From Aliiruegeria haliotis (GTDB taxonomy: Bacteria; Pseudomonadota; Alphaproteobacteria; Rhodobacterales; Rhodobacteraceae): a DNA stretch of 64,000 bases. Under the pieces are notes generated by a model that did no database searches, had not been told where the DNA came from, and saw nothing but the letters and a program-made list of their open reading frames with translations. This document shows positions 54,414-63,629 of this stretch, piece by piece. The stretch's first letter is position 1. Each line of letters opens with the position of its first letter. The position numbers and the translations under genes were made by a program. The DNA is taken from contig NZ_PVTD01000001.1 in NCBI RefSeq assembly GCF_003003255.1, forward strand, positions 806,001-870,000, read 5' to 3'.

Positions 54414-54899
54414 TCAGCCCATGAAGTACGGCAATGGCCGCAGGAAGATGCCAAGCACGCCTTGCACAAGGTACCAGACGACGCCGGTGGCAAGGAGCGC
54501 GATGGGAATGAGGTACTGGAACTTTCGCTCGCCGAGGATCGCCGCTCCAAGGATCAGGAAGCCGGAGGTGGACAGGATGAACCCGGCAGGTCGCAGCAGT
54601 AATGCATAGGCGACCATGAGGACGAGCAATGCCAGCGCCGGTGCCAGGTTGTACTCAAGCAGACGGGTATGATCGATGTCGGGGACCTTGGCCTCTCCCG
54701 AGTGTTTCTCAAGCCCGAGCAGGATGACCAGCGAGGTCAGAATGGCCATGACGGACAGGACCTTTGGAAAGGTGCTCGGCCAGATCGGGTTGTGTCTCAT
54801 GAAGGGCGGCAGGTCGGCGTCCATGGTGAAGAAGGCCGCGTATCCGTAGGCCATGCAGATGATCAGGATGATCAGCGCGATCCAGCGATCCAGCGCCAT
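54414..54899 (-). CDS. tctB: tripartite tricarboxylate transporter small permease TctB
   Basis: A 161-aa membrane protein with four helices, the small partner of TctA. Recognised by size, position between tctC and tctA, and the helix pattern (IALIILIICMAYGYAAFF near the start, VWYLVQGVLGIFLRPLPYF at the end). ATG 54899 (MALDRWIALI) follows a GGGAGG site. Confidence 0.87.
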   Translation of the reverse strand: MALDRWIALIILIICMAYGYAAFFTMDADLPPFMRHNPIWPSTFPKVLSVMAILTSLVILLGLEKHSGEAKVPDIDHTRLLEYNLAPALALLVLMVAYALLLRPAGFILSTSGFLILGAAILGERKFQYLIPIALLATGVVWYLVQGVLGIFLRPLPYFMG

Positions 54900-54940
54900 T
54901 GGTCCCCTCCCGTTTCGTTGTGTTGGTGATTGGGCATGTC

Positions 54941-55053
54941 GTGGGCGGCAGCCGCCCACACGTTGTCCCGGTGTCCTGTTGCATGCGCGGCGGTTCGATT
55001 GGTTCAGCCGAGGCGGTCAGGACGGTCGACGCGCCCGCCGGGGGCGGGCACGC
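54941..55053 (-). promoter_or_regulatory. two hairpins in the tctC-tctB spacer
   Basis: GTGGGCGGC-A-GCCGCCCAC (54941-54959) and GCCCGCC/GGCGGGC (55033-55039 with 55043-55049) lie in the 174-base gap between tctC and tctB. Neither has a T-tract. Such hairpins after binding-protein genes often protect the upstream mRNA, raising binding protein over permease. Confidence 0.4.
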
Positions 55054-55073
55054 CAGGGGTTGTTCGTGACGGA

Positions 55074-56057
55074 TCAGAGGAAGCCGAGTTCCTTCATCAG
55101 GTCGCCAATGACCTGTTCCTGCTCCTCCAGGAAGGTGCGGAAGTCTTCGCCATTGTTGTGGATGTTGACCCAGCCGTTGCGGCCACGGACCTCTTCCCAC
55201 TCCGGAGTGTCGTACATCTTGGCGATCGCGTCCTGGTACATGGCCAGCTTGTCCTCGGGCAGGCCCGGGGCGGCGAAGAAGCCACGCCAGTTGACGAAGG
55301 TGGTGTCGATACCCTGTTCCTTCATCGTCGGCGCATCGGCATAGGCGTCAACGCGCTCGTCAGCGGTCACGCCGATGATCTTCACTTCGCCGGCATTAGC
55401 CAGATCGACAGCCTCCGAGAAGCCGGTGGACAGTGCCGAGATCTCTCCCGACAGGAGTGCCGCCATGGCCTTGCCGCCGGCATCATAGGGAATGTACTTC
55501 ACCGCCGTGGGATCCTCGCCCGCCGCCTTGAACGCCATCGCCGCCACGAGATGGTCCATCCCGCCGGGAACGGAGCCGCCGCCGATGGCAGTGCCGCGCG
55601 GGTCGTCCTTGTAGGCCGCGATGAGGTCGGTCATCGAGTTGATCGGGCTGTCCTTGCCCACGACCATCGCGGCGTAGTCACCGATGGTGCCGGCCACGAG
55701 TGTCAGGTCGCGGAAGTTCTGCGGGAAGACACCCGTCAGCGACCGGATCACGATGGGGGTGGAGTTCACCATCAGCGTGCCATGCTGGCTGTCGGCATTC
55801 TCGATCAGGAAGCCGATGGCCTTGCCGCCGCCGCCTCCGGACATGTTCTCGTAGGACGCATTCGCCACGAGGCCCGATTTGGTCAGCGCCTCTCCGGTGC
55901 CGCGTGCGGTGCCGTCCCAGCCGCCGCCGGCGCCGCCGGGGATCAGGAAGTGAATGCTGTCGACGACCTGTTCGGCGGTCGCGCTGTTGGCGCCCAGCGA
56001 CAACGCGGCGACGGTCGCTGCCATCATGACCCGGCGGGTCAGGTTGAATTGCGTCAT
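55074..56057 (-). CDS. tctC: tripartite tricarboxylate transporter binding protein TctC (Bug family)
   Basis: A 327-aa periplasmic receptor that captures the organic acid for TctAB. The signal peptide is MTQFNLTRRVMMAATVAALS and onward, ending near SATAEQ, with a possible twin-arginine-like RR. Bug-family marks are IHFLIPGGAGGGWDGTARGT and LSTGFSEAVDLANAGEVKII. It is the first gene of tctCBA and is preceded by phased repeats at 56129-56162. Confidence 0.92.
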   Translation of the reverse strand: MTQFNLTRRVMMAATVAALSLGANSATAEQVVDSIHFLIPGGAGGGWDGTARGTGEALTKSGLVANASYENMSGGGGGKAIGFLIENADSQHGTLMVNSTPIVIRSLTGVFPQNFRDLTLVAGTIGDYAAMVVGKDSPINSMTDLIAAYKDDPRGTAIGGGSVPGGMDHLVAAMAFKAAGEDPTAVKYIPYDAGGKAMAALLSGEISALSTGFSEAVDLANAGEVKIIGVTADERVDAYADAPTMKEQGIDTTFVNWRGFFAAPGLPEDKLAMYQDAIAKMYDTPEWEEVRGRNGWVNIHNNGEDFRTFLEEQEQVIGDLMKELGFL

Positions 56058-56633
56058 GGTGTCCTCCCACTATGGTACGCATGGCGGTCTGATGCCGCCG
56101 TTTTCGGAATGCCCTAGGCAAACACGTGAACCTGACACGATCCTGTCACGGAGTGTCAGGTTGCGAGGGGGAGGAGCGATGGGCCATCTTCGTTCGAGGG
56201 AATACGGGCAATCCCCCGCGCCGGTCGGGGGGATCGGAGCGAATTCTGATCAACGTGAAGAAATACTTTCAGGTCATTGTGAAAGAGTAATAATTAATTG
56301 CATGGAGCGCGCCGAAGCAGGGCCGAGGATTGAGCGAGTAGGAGTGCCGCTGTTCCCGAGCTCCCCGCGCATCTCCTTTCCGGCGTCTTCAACTGGATCG
56401 CGGGGTGCGAGAGGCGTTCCCACCGGCGCAGCCGATGCGATTCTGACGCCTGCCATGATTGTCTGTGGGGTGGAAGCATCACATCAGAATGGTGTGTATC
56501 GCCAATTCAACGGCCGACCGAATCAGCATTCGTGCCTGGCCGCGTTCGCTGTGGGCAAGGGCGTGACCATTGTTGCTCCGGAAGGTGTGCCCGCATTGGC
56601 GCTGCCTGTTGTCGGATCTGAGGGGCCCTGGGC
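56058..56633. other. 576-base region between tctC and the kinase gene
   Basis: This is where tctD would be expected, but there is room for only about two thirds of a response regulator and no receiver motif is seen in any frame. It holds the phased repeats above, an AT-rich piece at 56281-56300 (gaaagagtaataattaattg) and a doubtful 111-codon frame. Confidence 0.5.
56129..56162. promoter_or_regulatory. 11-bp phased repeats upstream of tctC
   Basis: CCTGACAC (56131), CCTGTCAC (56142) and GTGTCAGG (56153) start exactly 11 bases apart; the outer two also form the inverted repeat AACCTGACAC/GTGTCAGGTT. This is the layout of OmpR-type response regulator sites, such as TctD. It is about 70-105 bases before tctC. 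Confidence 0.45.
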
Positions 56634-56637
56634 ATGA
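56302..56637 (+). CDS. doubtful 111-residue ORF upstream of the kinase
   Basis: An open frame from ATG 56302 to a TGA that overlaps the kinase start (ATGA). Its second half (MIVCGVEASHQNGVYRQFNG, from ATG 56456) looks somewhat protein-like, but there is no clear ribosome-binding site and I recognise no family. The overlap is the main reason to record it. It may be non-coding leader. Confidence 0.25.
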   Translation: MERAEAGPRIERVGVPLFPSSPRISFPASSTGSRGARGVPTGAADAILTPAMIVCGVEASHQNGVYRQFNGRPNQHSCLAAFAVGKGVTIVAPEGVPALALPVVGSEGPWA

Positions 56638-58019
56638 CCGCCGACGTCCAACCGAGTGGATCGATCCGCCGACGCCTGACGCTGCAACTTCTCTTCAGTG
56701 CCGCACTTCTCGCGGGGTTGCTCTTTGCCGTGGTGCAGAATTTCGCCCGCGAGGTGGCCGAGGAATCGCAGGACAGCGTACTGCTGGCCTCGGTCACGTC
56801 GATCCTTGATGCAGTGACGGTCCAGGAAGGAGAAATCGTAGCCGATATCCCCTATTCGGCGCTGTCGATGTTGGGAAATGTGAGCGATGACAGGGTGTTC
56901 TATCGCATTCTTGCCAATGGAGAGATGTTGACGGGCTATGCGGATCTGCCCGATATGGGGCTGTCGGAGGGTGAGATCGGCAGCGTGGCGGCAACCGGAA
57001 CCTATGCCGGCGAGTCGGTTCGAATGGTGTCGGCCAGTCGCCGCATCGCGCTTGAAGGAGGGCCGGTGGAGGTCGTCGTCTCCGTCGCGCAGACCCGCAG
57101 CGGCCACATGCGGCGCATCCGGCAGATCTCGCGCGATTCGCTGGTGCTCGGGATCGGTTTCTTCGCCATTGCCGCGCTCTTTGCCGTTCTGGCGGCGCAA
57201 TCGACGGTGCGGCCGTTGAATGTTCTGACCGGATCGGTGTCGCGTCGTGGGCCACAGGACCTGCGCCCGGTGACCGGCTCGGTGCCCAGCGAGATGGTGC
57301 CGCTTGTGCGGTCGCTCAACCGGTTCATCGCGCGGCTCAAGATCACGCTGAGCCGGTCGGAGGATTTCATCGCGGAGGCCGCGCACCGTGTCCGAACGCC
57401 TCTGGCGACAGTCCGGGCGCAGGCCGAGGTAGCGCTTCAAAGGGTGGAGAAACCGGAGAACCGCCAGTCGCTCAAGGACATGATCCGGGCCATCGACGAA
57501 AGCTCGCGCGCGGCGGGGCAGTTGCTCGACCACGCCATGATCACCTTCCGATCGGACCAGCTCGAACATCGGGAGATCGACTTGCGAGAGTTGGTGATGG
57601 AAACCGTCGAGCGGCTGCGACCGGTGGCCGGTCTGAAGGATATCGTGGTCACGGTAACCTCGCCGGATCGCCTGTCGATCCCGGGCGACGCGATCCTCGT
57701 TCAGAGCGCGATCGGCAACGTGATCGACAATGCGATCAAGTATTCGCCTGCAGAAAGCGACATCGAGGTAGAGCTTGAGGCGGGGTCGGAGCGTGCCGTG
57801 GTGCGGGTGCTGGACGAGGGGCCGGGATTCGGCGATGAAGACCTTCACAATGCGACCCGTCGTTTCGCGCGCGGTCGAAATTCGGAAGGCACAGTGGGAT
57901 CCGGCCTCGGGTTGACCATCGCGGAGGATGTGGCCCGCGCCCATGGCGGCGGGCTGGGCCTCCGGAACCGTACAGGGGAGAAGGGCGCATGCGTCTCGTT
58001 GGTCTTGGCATCGCGCTGA
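56634..58019 (+). CDS. TctE-like sensor histidine kinase
   Basis: A 461-aa membrane kinase. Two helices (about residues 18-36 and 169-189) flank a periplasmic sensor of the TctE type. The H-box is EAAHRVRTPLATVRAQ with His251, the N-box is SAIGNVIDNAIKYSP, G1 is VLDEGPGFGDE and G2 is GSGLGLTIAED, so it should be active. It diverges from tctCBA, as TctE kinases do, but the partner regulator tctD is absent from this window. It overlaps the next gene by 31 bp. Confidence 0.85.
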   Translation: MTADVQPSGSIRRRLTLQLLFSAALLAGLLFAVVQNFAREVAEESQDSVLLASVTSILDAVTVQEGEIVADIPYSALSMLGNVSDDRVFYRILANGEMLTGYADLPDMGLSEGEIGSVAATGTYAGESVRMVSASRRIALEGGPVEVVVSVAQTRSGHMRRIRQISRDSLVLGIGFFAIAALFAVLAAQSTVRPLNVLTGSVSRRGPQDLRPVTGSVPSEMVPLVRSLNRFIARLKITLSRSEDFIAEAAHRVRTPLATVRAQAEVALQRVEKPENRQSLKDMIRAIDESSRAAGQLLDHAMITFRSDQLEHREIDLRELVMETVERLRPVAGLKDIVVTVTSPDRLSIPGDAILVQSAIGNVIDNAIKYSPAESDIEVELEAGSERAVVRVLDEGPGFGDEDLHNATRRFARGRNSEGTVGSGLGLTIAEDVARAHGGGLGLRNRTGEKGACVSLVLASR

Positions 58020-59032
58020 GCGTCGTGGTCACGGCCGCCGCACAGGCGTTCGAGATCGAGGAGCAGCGGCTCTTCCCGTCGCCCGACGGCACAGACGGTG
58101 CCGTGCTGAAGGTGATTTCCACCACCGATACCGAGATCTTCACCCCCCTAGCATCGGCCTTTCAGGCGCAGGCGCCGGGAGTTGCAGTGGACTATTCCGT
58201 GGTCAGCAGCGCCGAGCTTGACCGGGCGCTCCGCGTGGAGGGGGCGGCATTCGACATCGCCCTGTCCTCGGCGATGGATCTTCAGACCAAGCTGGCGAAC
58301 GACGGGTTGGTCCGTACCCATCGGTCGGCGGATACGGAGCGGCTGCCCGATTGGGCCAACTGGCGCGACCAGGTCTTTGCGTTCACGCAGGAGCCCGCGA
58401 CCATCGTCGTCTCTCCGAGCGCCTTCGACGGGCTGGAGGTTCCGCGCACCCGACAGGCGTTGATCTCGCTCTTGCGGAGCCATTCGGAGCGTTTTCAGGG
58501 CCGTATCGGAACCTATGACGTGCGCGAGAGCGGGCTGGGATATCTTTTCGCCACGCAGGATTCCCGGAATTCGGAGATCTACTGGCGCCTGACGGAGGTC
58601 TTTGGCCGGATGGGGGCCGAGCTTTATTGCTGCTCCTCGCAGATGATCCAGGACGTGGCGGAGGGGCACATCGCCGTGGCCTACAACGTGCTCGGTAGCT
58701 ACGCGCGCGCGCGGCAGGCACTGGGCGATCCGATCGTTGTGGTCGAGCCGCAGGATTTCACCACTGTCATGTTGCGCACTGCGGTCATCCCCACCAGCGC
58801 CGAAAGCCCCGCGCTTGCGGGGAGCTTTGTGGATTTCCTGATCGCGGCGAACTGGGAGTGGCTGGAACAGGGCGATGGCACGCCCTTTGCCCCGATCCTT
58901 GCGAGCGGCGAAGGGGGCGATCCGGGCGCGCGGCGCCCCATCCGGATCGGTCCGGGGCTGCTGGTCTTTCTCGATCCGTTGAAGCGGAAACGGTTCCTGT
59001 CGGAATGGCAGGATGCGATCCTGCAGCGCTGA
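57989..59032 (+). CDS. extracellular solute-binding protein linked to the kinase
   Basis: A 347-aa periplasmic binding protein of the iron/ABC type-2 class. The signal peptide is MRLVGLGIALSVVVTAAAQA. The body has the pattern of this class (VLKVISTTDTEIFTPLASAF, then VAYNVLGSYARARQALGDPI). No ABC permease or ATPase gene is present. The start lies 31 bp inside the kinase gene, so translation is coupled. It may act as an accessory sensor for the kinase and not in transport. Confidence 0.75.
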   Translation: MRLVGLGIALSVVVTAAAQAFEIEEQRLFPSPDGTDGAVLKVISTTDTEIFTPLASAFQAQAPGVAVDYSVVSSAELDRALRVEGAAFDIALSSAMDLQTKLANDGLVRTHRSADTERLPDWANWRDQVFAFTQEPATIVVSPSAFDGLEVPRTRQALISLLRSHSERFQGRIGTYDVRESGLGYLFATQDSRNSEIYWRLTEVFGRMGAELYCCSSQMIQDVAEGHIAVAYNVLGSYARARQALGDPIVVVEPQDFTTVMLRTAVIPTSAESPALAGSFVDFLIAANWEWLEQGDGTPFAPILASGEGGDPGARRPIRIGPGLLVFLDPLKRKRFLSEWQDAILQR

Positions 59033-59098
59033 GCCATCGGCTTGACGACCGGGGCCGGAAAGGGTCTGTGAGGGCAACAGAAATTCGGAGGGGCAGGC

Positions 59099-60268
59099 AT
59101 GCAGACAATCGCTGGATTCGACCGGATCGGGGAGGAGAACGCCTTTGCCGTCCTCGCGCGAGCAGGTGCGCTGGCCGCGAGCGGAATGGATGTCATCAAC
59201 CTCGGAATCGGTCAGCCGGACTTCCCGACCCCGCCCAATATCGTGGAGGCGGCAATCAAGGCGCTGCGGGACGGGCAGCATGGCTACACGCCGGCCGTGG
59301 GCATCCCGGCGCTGCGGGAGGCGGTCGCGGCCGACTTAGATCGGCGGTTCGGCGAAGAGGTCTCGCCCGACAACGTGCTGGTAGTGCCGGGGGGCAAGGT
59401 GACGATGTTCACCGCCATCCTGATGTTCGGCGAACCGGGCGTCGACATCCTCTATCCCGATCCGGGCTTTCCCATCTACCGCTCAATGATCGAGTTCACC
59501 GGCGCGCGCCCGGTTCCGGTCCCGATCCGGGAGGAGAATGGGTTTGGCTTCTCGGCGGAGGAAACACTGTCGCTGATCACGCCGCAGACACGGCTGTTGA
59601 TCGTGAATTCCCCCGCCAACCCCTGTGGAGGCGTCACGCCAAAAGCCGAGGTGGACAAGCTGGTCGCCGGCCTGGCGGAGCACCCGCAAGTCGCGGTGAT
59701 GTCGGACGAGATCTACGACCAGATGCTCTATGACGGCGAGGAACACGTCACCTTGCTGCGCTACCCCGAGATCCGCGACCGTTTGATCCTACTCAACGGA
59801 TGGTCGAAGACCTACGCGATGACCGGCTGGCGGTTGGGGTATTCGGTGTGGCCCGATGACCTCTATGACAAGGCCCGGAAACTCGCGGTCAATGCCTGGT
59901 CCTGCGTGAACGCGCCGGCGCAGTTCGCTGCGCTGGAGGCGCTGACCGGCCCTCAGGATGCCGTGGGCGAGATGGTGGCGGCATTCGATGCCCGGCGGAA
60001 GCTGGTGGTCGAGCTGTTGAACGGTTTGCCCGGGGTCAGCTGCATCACGCCCAAGGGGGCCTTCTATGCCTTCCCGAACATCTCGGAGACAGGATGGAAG
60101 GCCAAGGACCTGGCCTCTTCTTTGCTGGAGGAAACCGGGGTGGCGACAATCGGCGGACCGGATTTCGGGGTTCTCGGCGAGGGATACATACGCCTGAGCT
60201 ACGCCGCGAGCCAGGAGGATATCGAGCGCGCGGTGGAGCGGATGCACGGGTTCCTGGCGCGGGGATAA
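59099..60268 (+). CDS. class I aminotransferase
   Basis: A 389-aa PLP enzyme of fold type I, aspartate-aminotransferase-like subgroup I-gamma. The PLP lysine is K237 in LNGWSKTYAMTGWRLGY. SPANPCGGV, SDEIYDQMLY and IRLSYAASQEDIERA are typical. A GGAGGGGC ribosome-binding site precedes the ATG. The substrate is unknown. It lies 66 bp after the binding protein and may be in the same transcript. Confidence 0.87.
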   Translation: MQTIAGFDRIGEENAFAVLARAGALAASGMDVINLGIGQPDFPTPPNIVEAAIKALRDGQHGYTPAVGIPALREAVAADLDRRFGEEVSPDNVLVVPGGKVTMFTAILMFGEPGVDILYPDPGFPIYRSMIEFTGARPVPVPIREENGFGFSAEETLSLITPQTRLLIVNSPANPCGGVTPKAEVDKLVAGLAEHPQVAVMSDEIYDQMLYDGEEHVTLLRYPEIRDRLILLNGWSKTYAMTGWRLGYSVWPDDLYDKARKLAVNAWSCVNAPAQFAALEALTGPQDAVGEMVAAFDARRKLVVELLNGLPGVSCITPKGAFYAFPNISETGWKAKDLASSLLEETGVATIGGPDFGVLGEGYIRLSYAASQEDIERAVERMHGFLARG

Positions 60269-60367
60269 ACCGGCGCCTGCGCGGGATCCGGTGTGCCGGG
60301 TCTCGGCCGTTCCCGCGGACGGCGCGAGAGCGGGCGGAGATTCTCCGCGAGCGGGGAGCGATGCCGT

Positions 60368-60796
60368 TCAGCGCCGGGGAATGTCAAACCCCGGCGGCGC
60401 GAGCGTGAACCCATCGAAACGGAACCCGGGAGAGACGGTGCAGCCGACCAGTGTCCAGCCGCCTCCCTCCGGTCGTGCCGACTGCCAGTGGTTGGCGGGC
60501 ACGATGACCTGCGGGGCCTGACCATCCGCAAGCGCCGGGCCGAGGATATGCTCTTGCGCGGGGCCGTCCTCCGTTTCGCTCAGGGCAAGGATCAGCGGTG
60601 CGCCGGCATAGAAGTGCCAGATCTCGGTCGCGTCGACCCGATGCCAATGGCTGCGTTGATCGCGGTCCAGCAGGTAGTAGATGGCGGTTCCCGCAGGGCG
60701 TCCGGAGGTGCCGCCCTCCACCCAGGTCTGGCGATACCAACCGCCTTCGGGATGGCGCTCAAGGCCGAGGCGCGTGATGATCTGTTCAGGCGTCAT
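60368..60796 (-). CDS. cupin (DUF985) protein
   Basis: A 142-aa single-domain cupin. Family marks are LERHPEGGWYRQTW, AIYYLLDRDQRSHWHRVDAT and EIWHFYAGAPL, with histidines placed to hold a metal, and ending TVSPGFRFDGF. The function of the family is unknown. ATG 60796 (MTPEQIITRL) is used; an ATG ten codons earlier is possible. Confidence 0.82.
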   Translation of the reverse strand: MTPEQIITRLGLERHPEGGWYRQTWVEGGTSGRPAGTAIYYLLDRDQRSHWHRVDATEIWHFYAGAPLILALSETEDGPAQEHILGPALADGQAPQVIVPANHWQSARPEGGGWTLVGCTVSPGFRFDGFTLAPPGFDIPRR

Positions 60797-60868
60797 GTCG
60801 GGTCTCCGTGGGGTAGGGCCGGGCACCGGCGCCCGACCCCGCGAGCGAAGGATGCGCGTTGGTGTTGA

Positions 60869-61603
60869 TCATCCGAGCGTTCCGACGGGAATGATCTCGG
60901 GGCTGTCCGGCCGCCAATCGGTGCCGTACCAGTCGCCGAGCCATCGGGTGGGCGCAAGCCCGGATCGGGCGAGGACATCGGCAATATGCGGTTGATCGTC
61001 GAACCGGATTTCTGATGGCGCAGAAAGGGTTTGCCCGGTGGACTCGATGTGGAAATGTTTCACGTACCGAGCCACCGAACGTGCGGCGTCGAAAGTGGTT
61101 TCCGTCCAGATCGTGACCGGGCCGAGCTCGGGATGGGTCAAGCGCTTGCGGTCGTTCTTCTGCCAATGCTCCCAGGGCTGAAGTGCTGCGTTTCGTGTGT
61201 CGAAGATGAACTGCCCTCCCGGTGCGAGGTGGTCGCGGATCGTTTTCAGGACCGCGAGTTGGTCAGCTTCGGTCAGGAAGACCTGAAAGGCATGTCCGGT
61301 CAACAACACCAATTCAAATGTGCCCCCGAGAGAGAGCTTCCGGGCGTCGCCCTCGATCCAGGTCACGGCACCGCCGCCGGGGCGACTGGCTGCGATCGCG
61401 AGCATGGCGGGCGCCGGATCGACACCGACGACACGGCGACCCGGGGCAAGGGCTGCGGCCAGCTCTCCGGTGCCGCACCCAAGATCCAGGACCGACCCCG
61501 CGCCGTCGGCCAGCGCCGTGCAGAGGTCGAAGTCCGGTGCCCAGCGGTTCTCCAGATCGTAGAAGGAGGCAATCCGGGCATCGTTGTAGAGTGGCTCAGC
61601 CAT
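60869..61603 (-). CDS. class I SAM-dependent methyltransferase
   Basis: A 244-aa Rossmann-fold methyltransferase. SAM motif I is VLDLGCGTGELAAAL (residues 38-52). VVGVDPAPAML, WIEGDARKLSL and LAPGGQFIFDTRN follow. The C-terminal half is of the Methyltransf_25/11 kind. The substrate is unknown. It lies 72 bp upstream of the cupin gene on the same strand and may be co-transcribed. Confidence 0.8.
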   Translation of the reverse strand: MAEPLYNDARIASFYDLENRWAPDFDLCTALADGAGSVLDLGCGTGELAAALAPGRRVVGVDPAPAMLAIAASRPGGGAVTWIEGDARKLSLGGTFELVLLTGHAFQVFLTEADQLAVLKTIRDHLAPGGQFIFDTRNAALQPWEHWQKNDRKRLTHPELGPVTIWTETTFDAARSVARYVKHFHIESTGQTLSAPSEIRFDDQPHIADVLARSGLAPTRWLGDWYGTDWRPDSPEIIPVGTLG

Positions 61604-62312
61604 GGGTGGGTGCTTTGAGAAAGCAGTGTTCGTGAACGCTCATGGGGCTGAGGGGACCGTCGCCGCGGCTGGGTCGCAGAACGTGAAGGCAGGGGGCGGC
61701 CGTGGTTCGCATGTGGGGTTCCTCGTGGCGGCGGTGCCGATGGCCAGTGCGATTCCGGCGTGGGGCGGTGACAAAAGGTCTGGGCAGAATATGCCGTTGC
61801 TGGCAGGCAGAGGCAAACCCGCTTGCCGTCGTGGTCCGCGCGCGAGGCGCGATCCCGCATCGGGTCACGCGATTTGGTGAGCGCCACGCTCAAGGCCCGT
61901 GGGCGGGGGCGACCGCATCTTGTGATGGCGCCTGCGGACCATTGCCGGCTCTCGCCGCCACTTCCCTTGTTGGACCTGCCCGCAGAGGGCAAACCTGTAC
62001 AGTGGCCTTTCTCAGATGGGCTGAAACGCAAGGCGTGGCAGCCTGCCCACCTTGCTGCCGTCGCTTCGGGCCCATCGGGTGGCCGGTTGATGTCATTCGG
62101 GACAGACTCGCGCCTTCCGGCCCCAGCCAAAACGGGAGAATCGGGCCGTGCGTCCGGTTGGACGACCAGTCTGTTCCGAAGTGTGGGCACCCCGTCGACA
62201 TCATACCGGACGGGAGGTCGCAAAAAGGGCCGGTCCCGGGATCGGAGACCGGCCCTTTCGGGACGTGTTCAGCGTGGCGTGGGGACGGCCCGTGAGAGAC
62301 GCCCCCGGCAGA
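61604..62312. other. 709-base intergenic region upstream of the methyltransferase
   Basis: No supported gene. The eno terminator occupies 62222-62258. The rest (61604-62220) shows no family match in any frame, and the open frames are short and of low-complexity composition. The methyltransferase promoter should be near 61650. It could contain a decayed gene or an undetected small RNA. Confidence 0.45.
62222..62258 (-). terminator. rho-independent terminator after eno
   Basis: A 12-bp stem AAAGGGCCGGTC (62224-62235) with GACCGGCCCTTT (62247-62258), 11-base loop, and a T-tract of five on the minus strand. It lies 55 bases beyond the eno stop. Confidence 0.85.

Positions 62313-63629
<1,317 letters not shown>

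Noticed and set aside
56170-56633. A degraded tctD response regulator gene
   Set aside because: No receiver-domain or winged-helix motif is visible in any of the three plus frames, and the space is too short. Absence is the better description.
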